From Stenotrophomonas sp. (GTDB lineage: Bacteria > Pseudomonadota > Gammaproteobacteria > Xanthomonadales > Xanthomonadaceae), in assembly GCA_003484865.1 (NCBI GenBank), contig DMZT01000116.1:1-11559 (forward strand): a stretch of 11,559 bases of DNA, read 5' to 3'. The translations under genes and the position numbers were made by a program. Positions 1 to 5,340 of this stretch are shown here, piece by piece (position 1 is the stretch's first letter; the number at the start of each line of letters is the position of its first letter). The notes beneath the pieces were generated by a model that saw only the letters and a list, made by a program, of their open reading frames with translations, had not been told where the DNA came from and searched no databases.

Positions 1-2
1 AG

Positions 3-1325
3 GGCGCCGCCGCGCCGGTGTTCACCACCACCTCGCCGGTGGCGAGCTGGTGGGCCCAGTTCGATGACCCGGTGCTGGAGCAGCTGGTGCATGAAGCACT
101 GGGCACCAACCTGGACCTGCGCATCGCGATGTCGCGCGTGCGTGAGGCCCGCGCGGTGTTCGTCGAGCAGCGCCTGGACCAGTTGCCGCACGTCACCAGT
201 GGTGGCAGTTACGACCGTCGCAAGCAGCCGGATGCCACCCTCGGTGGCGAGCGTGTCTTCAGCGAAAGCTACCAGCTCGGCTTCGATGCCGGCTGGGAGC
301 TGGATCTGTTCGGCCGCCAGCGCCGTGCCGCCGAAGCAGCGCGCGCCGACCTCGGCGCCGAGCAGGACAACCTCGCCGATGCACAGGTGACCGTCGCCGC
401 CGAAGTGGCCCGCAACTACTTCGAACTGCGCGGTACCCAGAAGCGCATCGCGGTGGCCAAGCGCACCCTGGTCAATCTGCGCGACACCCAGAAGCTCACC
501 GAAACACGGTGGGAACTGGGCGCCGGCAGCGAGCTGGACGTGCAGAGCAGCCGTGCGCGCCTGAAGGCGATCGAGGCCGACATCCCGCTGCTGGAAGTGG
601 CCGAGGTGCAGTCACGTCATCGTCTGGCGGTGCTGCTGGGCCAGCGCCCGGACGCACTGGACAGCCTGCTGCAGCCGCGTGAGATGCGGCCGTACGCCAA
701 GGCGTTGCCGCTGGGTGACACCACCGACCTGCTGCGTCAGCGCGCCGATGTGCGCGTGGCCGAGCGTCGGCTGGCCGCGGCGACCGCACGCGTTGGCGTG
801 GCCACGGCAGACCTGTTCCCGCGGATCAGCCTGAGCGGGTTTGTCGGGTTCCTGTCTGGTGATGCCAGTGGCCTGGTCAACGGCAGCAACAAGGCATGGT
901 CGGTGACGCCGTCGATCAGCTGGGCCGCGTTCGATTTCGGTACGGTCAAAGCCCGTCTGCGCGCCAGCAAGGCACAGGCCGATGGTGCTGCCGCCGAGTA
1001 CGAAAAGGCCGTGCTGCTGGCGCTGGAAGACACCGAGAACGCGTTGACGCGGTACGCCAAGCAGCAGGCTCGCCTGGCGATCGTCGCCGAGCAGGCCCAG
1101 GCGGCGGGGCGCGCCGAGGAACTGGCGCAGATCCGCTTCCGCGAGGGGTCGGAAGACTTCCTGACCCTGCTCGATGCGCAACGCACCCAGCTGGCCGCGG
1201 ACGATGCACTGGCCGAGGCCGAATCCACGGTCAACGTCAGCGTGGTCGGTGTGTACAAGGCCCTGGGGGGTTGGGGCCAGCAGCAGGATGCGGCCAACAC
1301 CCCGGTGGCGGTCACGCAACGCTGA
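3..1325 (+). CDS. Efflux outer membrane factor, NodT/TolC-like family (5' end outside the window)
   Basis: This is the outer membrane channel subunit of a tripartite drug or toxic-compound exporter, expected to work with an inner membrane pump and a periplasmic adaptor encoded upstream. The frame is open from base 3, so the signal peptide and probable lipid-attachment cysteine are missing; 440 residues are visible. The visible part has the two-repeat architecture of the family: an opening segment with WWAQFDDPVLEQLVHEAL, the long periplasmic helices rich in Ala, Glu and Arg, and a mid-protein RADVRVAERRLAAATARVGVATADLFPRI-type element that starts the second repeat. The C-terminal half carries RFREGSEDFLTLLDAQRT, also typical. 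It is probably the last gene of an RND or MFS efflux operon, because a hairpin follows and the next gene is unrelated. The family call is secure. Which pump it serves (a Sme-type system in Stenotrophomonas, for example) cannot be told without the upstream genes. Confidence 0.93.
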   Translation, partial: GAAAPVFTTTSPVASWWAQFDDPVLEQLVHEALGTNLDLRIAMSRVREARAVFVEQRLDQLPHVTSGGSYDRRKQPDATLGGERVFSESYQLGFDAGWELDLFGRQRRAAEAARADLGAEQDNLADAQVTVAAEVARNYFELRGTQKRIAVAKRTLVNLRDTQKLTETRWELGAGSELDVQSSRARLKAIEADIPLLEVAEVQSRHRLAVLLGQRPDALDSLLQPREMRPYAKALPLGDTTDLLRQRADVRVAERRLAAATARVGVATADLFPRISLSGFVGFLSGDASGLVNGSNKAWSVTPSISWAAFDFGTVKARLRASKAQADGAAAEYEKAVLLALEDTENALTRYAKQQARLAIVAEQAQAAGRAEELAQIRFREGSEDFLTLLDAQRTQLAADDALAEAESTVNVSVVGVYKALGGWGQQQDAANTPVAVTQR

Positions 1326-1340
1326 CCCCACCGTTGGGCA

Positions 1341-1364
1341 CGGGGCGGCGAGGGCGCCGTCCCG
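1341..1364 (+). terminator. Hairpin after the efflux outer membrane gene
   Basis: A 10-bp inverted repeat (1341-1350 against 1355-1364, one G-U pair, 4-base loop) starts 15 bases after the stop of the efflux gene. No T-run follows, so it may be a weak or Rho-assisted terminator or an mRNA 3'-end stabiliser. Confidence 0.5.
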
Positions 1365-1429
1365 ACAGCAAGAAAGGCAACAGCCGTCACATCCGCTGCG
1401 CAGTGCGTCGCGATTGACGGCTTTGCCTC

Positions 1430-1458
1430 TGCACGGTGTCTGTGCACGGTGCTAAAAG
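1430..1458 (+). promoter_or_regulatory. Candidate promoter with a direct repeat
   Basis: TGCACGGTG occurs twice, at 1430-1438 and 1443-1451, in a 13-bp direct repeat just ahead of the small membrane protein gene. The second copy runs into TGCTAAAAG, which resembles an extended -10 element (TAAAAG at 1453-1458). The first copy covers the -35 position. The promoter call rests on position and this weak match only. Confidence 0.3.
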
Positions 1459-1485
1459 CGTGGGTCGTTTTCTGGAGTGGCCCGC

Positions 1486-1758
1486 ATGCAACCCAATCCG
1501 TGGCGTCCTGTCCGCCTGCATCTGCACGACCCGGGACCTGCCTCCGGGGCGGGACTTTCCCGTGGCGTGATCGCGCTGTTGGTGGTGGCGATCCTTGCGG
1601 TGGTCACGGGATTCTGTTGCCTGACCGAAGGCCTGTTCGAGATCGGCCTGATCGCCACCGGTGTGTTCATCGCCATCGGCGCGCGGATCTGCCAGGCACG
1701 TGAGCAGCACCAGGCGCTGTATCGACTGCTGCAGAAGATGGATGAGCGGCAGCCATGA
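1486..1758 (+). CDS. Small two-helix inner membrane protein, function unknown
   Basis: I do not recognise a family. The product is 90 residues. A polar, proline-rich N-terminus (about 1-24) is followed by two hydrophobic stretches, about residues 25-44 and 48-66, then a short charged tail ending in RLLQKMDERQP. This predicts a hairpin membrane protein with both ends on the same side of the membrane. I chose the ATG at 1486 over an in-frame GTG at 1477, because TGGAG at 1473-1477 sits 8 bases before the ATG and would overlap the GTG. The gene stands alone: a hairpin separates it from the efflux gene, and it converges with the hydrolase gene on the other strand. Confidence 0.72.
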   Translation: MQPNPWRPVRLHLHDPGPASGAGLSRGVIALLVVAILAVVTGFCCLTEGLFEIGLIATGVFIAIGARICQAREQHQALYRLLQKMDERQP

Positions 1759-1802
1759 TCGACGTTGTGAAAACGCAGGCCGCCGTACGGCCAACCTGAA
1801 GC

Positions 1803-1830
1803 CGATGGACGGTGCGCTGACCGTCCATCG
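1803..1830. terminator. Hairpin between convergent genes
   Basis: A perfect 11-bp inverted repeat (1803-1813 and 1820-1830, loop GCGCTG) lies between the stop of the small membrane protein (1758) and the stop of the minus-strand hydrolase (1840). Neither strand has a strong T-run, but the plus strand continues with a T-rich stretch. The position suggests a shared, bidirectional terminator. Confidence 0.6.
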
Positions 1831-1839
1831 TGCGTCTGC

Positions 1840-2712
1840 TTACTTGCCCGCCGGTGCTCGCACGGGGAACCGCAGTTCCGCCTGCACCGGATAATGATCC
1901 GAGGGCAGCACGCCACCGGGTTTCTGGTCCAGCGTGCTGAAGCTGTCCACGCTGAAACCGCGCACCAGGATCCAGTCCAGTTCCACCGTCGGCTTGCCGG
2001 TGAAATCATGGAAGGTCAGGCGCGGGCCATCGACCTTGCCAGCGAGTTTGCGAGCATCGCCCAACGCGGCGGTAAAGGCTGTGTAGGTGTCGCTGCCCGG
2101 CTCGCTATTGAAATCGCCGGTCACGACCACCGGGATGTCCTTGGGCAGTGCAGCCAGACGGGAGACGATCAGCTTGGCACCGAGCACGCGGCGTGGCTCA
2201 TCCTCATCGCGGTAGGGCAGGTGGGTGTTGAACAGATAGAAACGCTGGCCGTCGGCCTGACGCTGGAACAGCGCCCAGGTCACCATGCGCGGGAACAGGT
2301 TGCCCCAGGTGATGCTGCCCGGCACGTCCGGTGTATCGGAGAGCCAGAAGTCGCCTGATTCGATCACCTTCAGGCGCGTCTTGTCGTACAGCACGCCCAT
2401 GTGTTCATCGCCACTGCCGCCGCGCCGGTCCCTGCCGAACAGGGTGTAGCCGGGCAGGTGCGCGACCAGGTACTCGCCCTGTTTCTGCACCAGCTCCTGG
2501 GTGCCGATCACCTCGGGCTTCTGCTCACGGATCAGCGTGACCATCGCATCGCGGCGGTCCTCCCAGCGCTTGCCCGGGTCGGTATCGGCCGGCGTGCGTA
2601 CGTTGAACGACATCACCTTCAACGCATCGGGTGCCTGCGCCCAGGCGCTGGCCAGCGGGGCGGCGAACATCATCAGGGCCAGCAGCGCGGGCCGATGGAA
2701 ACGAGACAGCAT
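1840..2712 (-). CDS. Secreted endonuclease/exonuclease/phosphatase-family hydrolase
   Basis: This 290-residue protein has the DNase I-like EEP fold, a Mg2+-dependent phosphodiesterase or phosphatase. Residues 1-25 form a signal peptide ending in AWA before Q26, so it should act in the periplasm or outside the cell. The family motifs appear in order: MSFNVR (N37), IGTQE (metal ligand E73), FNTHL (H164), VTGDFN (D200, N202), ELDWI (D246) and SDHYPV (D272, H273). The catalytic set looks complete. I chose the ATG at 2712 over the one at 2727, because GGAGGG lies 7 bases before it and the signal peptide then starts cleanly. The substrate is not evident: the fold covers nucleases, sphingomyelinases, inositol phosphatases and others. 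A predicted bidirectional hairpin follows the stop codon. Confidence 0.9.
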   Translation of the reverse strand: MLSRFHRPALLALMMFAAPLASAWAQAPDALKVMSFNVRTPADTDPGKRWEDRRDAMVTLIREQKPEVIGTQELVQKQGEYLVAHLPGYTLFGRDRRGGSGDEHMGVLYDKTRLKVIESGDFWLSDTPDVPGSITWGNLFPRMVTWALFQRQADGQRFYLFNTHLPYRDEDEPRRVLGAKLIVSRLAALPKDIPVVVTGDFNSEPGSDTYTAFTAALGDARKLAGKVDGPRLTFHDFTGKPTVELDWILVRGFSVDSFSTLDQKPGGVLPSDHYPVQAELRFPVRAPAGK

Positions 2713-2726
2713 GTGGAATCCCTCCA

Positions 2727-2760
2727 TTCCATGAAAACGTTCCCAAAGGGTCGCATGGAA
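2727..2760. promoter_or_regulatory. Symmetric elements upstream of the hydrolase gene, possible operator
   Basis: Two symmetric elements lie just upstream of the hydrolase start. TTCCATG (2727-2733) is mirrored by CATGGAA (2754-2760). Inside them, GAAAACGTTCCC (2733-2744) is an imperfect palindrome centred on ACGT, resembling the CG-centred operators of LacI-family regulators. No LacI-type gene is in the window, so this is a weak call from sequence shape only. Confidence 0.22.
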
Positions 2761-2809
2761 GGGCAGGAAAAGGATATGCAGGACATGGCGGTTGATCGGC
2801 AGTGCCCCC

Positions 2810-3478
2810 TCAGCTCGACAGCAGGATCACGCCGATCGTCATATTGATCGCTGCTCCCAACACCAGCACCCACACCGTGGACAGGATCGTGTTCAACCAC
2901 GAGCGCTGCAGCGCGATCTTCAGCCACCCGGCCTGCACCACCGCATACCAGAGCGCGGCGAGCACGCCGACCGCGACGCCCAGCGTGGTCGACAGCTGGC
3001 CCGGCAGCCGCACGAACACCATGCTGGTGGACAGCGCCACCGCGAACGGTGCGGTCAGGTAGCACTGCATGAAAAACGGACGGCGCAGCGACTCGCGGGT
3101 CATCGGCACGTGCTTGCGACGCAACAGGTGCGTGGTAGTCACCAGGGGCCAGATCGCGAACGTGATCGAGCGGTACAGCAGCAGGCTCTCTTCATTGCCG
3201 AAGATCGAGCGCGACAGCGCCCCGGTACCGACCACCTGCTGGTGCAGCATCAGCTCCACCCCGTGCGCGACCAGCACCGCCAGCATCAGGAACATGGGCG
3301 GGCTGATCGCATCGTCGAACTGGCGCTCCAGCTTTTCCTTCAGCTCGGTATCCACGTACTGGGCCATCCGCCGCGGATACACGATCACGCGGTACAGCGT
3401 GCGTGGGAAAAACAGGAACCAGGTGCACAGCTCGTAGAGGAACTCTTCCAGCGACCGCAGCAGTTTGAGGAAGTCCAT
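2810..3478 (-). CDS. Polytopic inner membrane protein, function unknown
   Basis: This 222-residue protein has no family I can name with confidence. The N-terminus (about 1-35) is amphipathic to hydrophobic, with a WFLFFPRTLYRVIVYP stretch. A charged segment follows (about 36-60, DTELKEKLERQFDDA), then four or five hydrophobic helices from about residue 61 to the end. It resembles the loosely defined integral membrane proteins often labelled permease or Yip1-like, but I see no transport motif. The start at 3478 is supported by AAGGA 7 bases upstream. It lies 55 bp downstream of the PliG-like gene and 97 bp upstream of the secreted hydrolase, all on the minus strand, so the three may be partly co-transcribed. 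Confidence 0.85.
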   Translation of the reverse strand: MDFLKLLRSLEEFLYELCTWFLFFPRTLYRVIVYPRRMAQYVDTELKEKLERQFDDAISPPMFLMLAVLVAHGVELMLHQQVVGTGALSRSIFGNEESLLLYRSITFAIWPLVTTTHLLRRKHVPMTRESLRRPFFMQCYLTAPFAVALSTSMVFVRLPGQLSTTLGVAVGVLAALWYAVVQAGWLKIALQRSWLNTILSTVWVLVLGAAINMTIGVILLSS

Positions 3479-3533
3479 CCCGGGGTCCTTGCGAGGGGGA
3501 AGCCAGCACCGCCGAGGATACCCGGGACAGGGC

Positions 3534-3944
3534 TCAGCGGATCGCGACTGTCAGGCTGTGCGGTGCCTTTTCATTGCGACGCGCCTGGGCACGCATCTGG
3601 TAGACCTGCACGACATAGGTGCCGGTGGTCGGCAACGTGCCGCTCCAGCGCCGCTTTTCGTCGTTGCTGCCCAGTGCCTCCCCCTGGTCGGGCGTCACGC
3701 CGGGCGCGAACACATTGAAGTTGGCATTCGGGCTGCCGTCGATCGTCACCGCCATGGTCTGGCCGGCGCGCGCGGCAATCGTGTAGCGGACGGTGTCATA
3801 GCCGGACAACGTGCCACGCACGGTGGCACTGCTGGCACCCTTGGTGAAGTGCACGGGGGTGGTGGTGACCTTGTCCGCTGCCGCGGCCAGCATCGGCGTC
3901 AGGGCGAGCAGGGTGGTCAACAGCAGTGAGCGGAGCGGCGTCAT
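3534..3944 (-). CDS. PliG-like periplasmic protein (putative inhibitor of g-type lysozyme)
   Basis: This 136-residue exported protein begins with a signal peptide of about 22 residues (MTPLRSLLLTTLLALTPMLA, cleavage near AAA-DK). The mature part is one beta-rich domain. It shares, from memory, the framework of E. coli PliG (YcgK): HFTKGASSATVRG, SGYDTVRYT, AGQTMAV, LPTTGTYVVQV and a C-terminal QMRAQARRNEK before a final strand. PliG blocks goose-type lysozyme in the periplasm, protecting peptidoglycan from animal defence enzymes or competitors. In Xanthomonadaceae, relatives are often mislabelled DNA breaking-rejoining protein. The start at 3944 is preceded by AAGGA with 6-base spacing. An in-frame extension to 4331 is possible but lacks a signal peptide and is rejected. 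The inhibitor function is inferred by resemblance and could be a more general adhesion or PPC-like role. Confidence 0.72.
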   Translation of the reverse strand: MTPLRSLLLTTLLALTPMLAAAADKVTTTPVHFTKGASSATVRGTLSGYDTVRYTIAARAGQTMAVTIDGSPNANFNVFAPGVTPDQGEALGSNDEKRRWSGTLPTTGTYVVQVYQMRAQARRNEKAPHSLTVAIR

Positions 3945-4214
3945 GGCATGTCCTTGGTGGGGCCCGGCAAGGGCGTTTCGTCCCGAGCATGGGCGTGACC
4001 CCATCAAGGGATTGTCGATGCGCTGCGACCCTCGCCGCACTGCGATGAACGCAGCGTGCTCTACCGGTCTCGGTTTCCAGTGCGTTCTGAATTGTTTACG
4101 CAGGTGCCCGGCGCGTGCATGCACCAGCCCCTTCCACGCACACATGGGTAACGCCGGCAGGCCTAGCGTGGATTCACCGGCACCACTTCGATGCCGAACA
4201 CCGGAGATACGGCA

Positions 4215-4391
4215 ATGGCCAACACCCCGAACCCGCAGCAGGGTCAGAATGATCCGCAGCGCAATGCCCCGCAGCAGGGCCAGCAGGAGCAGCAGGATCA
4301 GCGCGATCGCGATGCCCAGAAGCAGCAGCAACAGCAGGACCAGGATCAGCAGGGCCAGCGCTCGGGCCAGCAGAGCGACCAGGAAGAATAA
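4215..4391 (+). CDS. Glutamine-rich, disordered microprotein
   Basis: This 58-residue protein has 24 glutamines (41%), with Asp, Arg, Asn, Gly and Glu making up most of the rest. It contains no Leu, Ile, Val, Phe, Trp, Tyr, Cys or His, so it cannot form a hydrophobic core and should be disordered in the cytoplasm; there is no signal peptide. I chose the ATG at 4215 because GGAGA (4203-4207) lies 7 bases upstream; an in-frame ATG at 4191 has no such site. A terminator-like hairpin follows 20 bases after the stop, which supports a real, separately transcribed gene. The function is unknown. Hydrophilin-like stress protection is one possibility, but that is a guess from composition alone. Confidence 0.68.
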   Translation: MANTPNPQQGQNDPQRNAPQQGQQEQQDQRDRDAQKQQQQQDQDQQGQRSGQQSDQEE

Positions 4392-4411
4392 AACGGGTCC
4401 GCACGCACCGT

Positions 4412-4438
4412 GGCCCGGTCGGATTGGCCGGGCCGTTT
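4412..4438 (+). terminator. Terminator-like hairpin after the Gln-rich gene
   Basis: GGCCCGG (4412-4418) pairs with CCGGGCC (4428-4434), and one or two further pairs are possible inside the loop. GTTTGTGTT follows. This is a GC-rich stem with a short, broken T-run, consistent with a moderate intrinsic terminator. Confidence 0.6.
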
Positions 4439-4506
4439 GTGTTGCCGCCAGCGAGAGAGCATCGCGTGTTACTGAACGTCTTCCAGCGCTCGCCCGGCTG
4501 ACCGGC

Positions 4507-4521
4507 TACCATGCCCGCATG
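4507..4521 (+). promoter_or_regulatory. Possible -10 element for a leaderless mRNA
   Basis: TACCAT (4507-4512) is followed by 6 bases and then the ATG at 4519. That is the spacing expected if transcription started on the A of the start codon. There is no purine-rich ribosome binding site upstream, and no convincing -35 element either, so this is tentative. Confidence 0.3.
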
Positions 4522-4854
4522 AGCATCCCCGTACCAGATAGCAGCGTGCCGCGCCTGCTGGGTTTTGACGTCCCGACATTGCAGACCATTGTCGATCACG
4601 GCGCGGACGAGGCCATTGTCGCCATGCTCGATGTTGTTCCCGATGCCCACTGGTTGAAGCTGTTCGACGAACGGGTGGCCGCGCTCAAGGGCGAACTCGG
4701 GCTGGCCGGTGTCGAACTCGACGGCACCTCGATTCTGTTCTTCGGCTCCATCGCGGACAGCCGTCGCCTGGCGACCGCCGTGTCGGCCCTGATCAATGCC
4801 ATCAACATGGAAGTGGCCGGCCACACCGATCCGTTCCAGCCGACGGCGCCATAG
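4519..4854 (+). CDS. Small uncharacterised cytoplasmic protein
   Basis: I do not recognise this 111-residue protein. It is acidic to neutral and looks like a compact alpha/beta domain: GFDVPTLQTIVDHGADEAIVAMLDVVPDAHW is helical, ELDGTSILFFGS contains a strand, and SRRLATAVSALINAINMEVAGH is a long helix. There is no signal peptide, membrane segment or obvious catalytic motif. The frame stays open upstream to 3811, but the first plausible start is the ATG at 4519. No Shine-Dalgarno sequence precedes it. A three-codon ORF (ATG at 4511) ends in TGA overlapping this ATG, so the gene may be leaderless or coupled to that mini-ORF. It converges with the next gene, with stop codons 4 bp apart. Confidence 0.68.
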   Translation: MSIPVPDSSVPRLLGFDVPTLQTIVDHGADEAIVAMLDVVPDAHWLKLFDERVAALKGELGLAGVELDGTSILFFGSIADSRRLATAVSALINAINMEVAGHTDPFQPTAP

Positions 4855-4858
4855 CTCC

Positions 4859-5128
4859 TCACGAGTCGATACGGCACGTGCGCAGCAGCACGCTGTCATC
4901 CAGGCCCGCATCTGCCGTGCGGTACGGAGCAGGGCAGGTGCCGCGGATCTCGGTCACCCACAGCACCATCATGCCGACGATGCGATGGGCCTCGTTGGGC
5001 CACTGTGCGACCAGCCGATCATGGATCGCGTCATACACCGCCCAGCGCTCGGCGGCCGACACCCCGCCTCCCCAGCACTGCGCCAACTCGGCCTGCGCCA
5101 GCCGAAAAGCCTCTTTCTGTCCGTCCAT
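4859..5128 (-). CDS. Small uncharacterised protein
   Basis: This 89-residue protein is not one I recognise. It begins with a helical, Ala/Glu-rich segment (about 1-55, containing LAQAELAQCW and ERWAVYDAIHDRLVAQWPNEAHRIVG). A short hydrophobic strand follows (MMVLWVTEI), then a polar C-terminus with two cysteines. There is no signal peptide. The ATG at 5128 is preceded by GGGGGAA, a reasonable ribosome binding site. The frame is open further upstream to 5290, but that part is Arg-rich and overlaps the promoter of the efflux gene, so I exclude it. The gene is divergent from the MFS exporter across about 210 bp and converges with the gene ending at 4854. Confidence 0.6.
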   Translation of the reverse strand: MDGQKEAFRLAQAELAQCWGGGVSAAERWAVYDAIHDRLVAQWPNEAHRIVGMMVLWVTEIRGTCPAPYRTADAGLDDSVLLRTCRIDS

Positions 5129-5278
5129 AGCGTTCCCCCGACACAGTCCATATCGGACAGGCGCCTGCCTGCCCGGGTGAGCCCCCTGCAATGAGGTAAA
5201 CGCGGTTGGGCCGACGCACCGGCCAGCGCGCAGTGCGCACACGGTGCGCCGCCGTAGGCTGAACGCGTGGGCGCCAGG

Positions 5279-5310
5279 TTGGTAAAACATAACAGGACGT
5301 CCTGTATAGT
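5279..5310 (+). promoter_or_regulatory. Promoter and palindromic operator of the MFS-TetR pair
   Basis: ACAGGACGTCCTGT (5292-5305) is a perfect 14-bp palindrome directly upstream of the exporter gene. A -10 hexamer TATAGT (5305-5310) touches its right edge, and TTGGTA (5279-5284) is a -35-like element with a long, 20-bp spacer. A bound dimer would cover the promoter, and the downstream partner gene encodes a TetR-family protein, so the palindrome is its likely operator. The exporter ATG is 30 bases beyond the -10. Confidence 0.68.
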
Positions 5311-5340
5311 TACGATCCCGTCGCCCCCCCTTTGCGCACC

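Noticed and set aside
612..1447. Long minus-strand open frames opposite the efflux outer membrane gene.
   Set aside because: They are shadows of a high-GC coding region without start signals or family features.
3945..4331. An N-terminal extension of the PliG-like gene to 4331.
   Set aside because: A complete signal peptide and a good ribosome binding site place the start at 3944; the extension would bury the signal sequence.
4230..4391. CAG-rich repetition as a CRISPR-like or satellite array.
   Set aside because: There are no regular spacers or uniform repeat units. The repetition follows Gln codons in a coding frame.
3811..4518. A long upstream extension of the gene starting at 4519.
   Set aside because: The extension runs through the PliG-like gene, the Gln-rich gene and a terminator, and is Arg/Ser-rich nonsense. 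Only the part from 4519 looks like protein.
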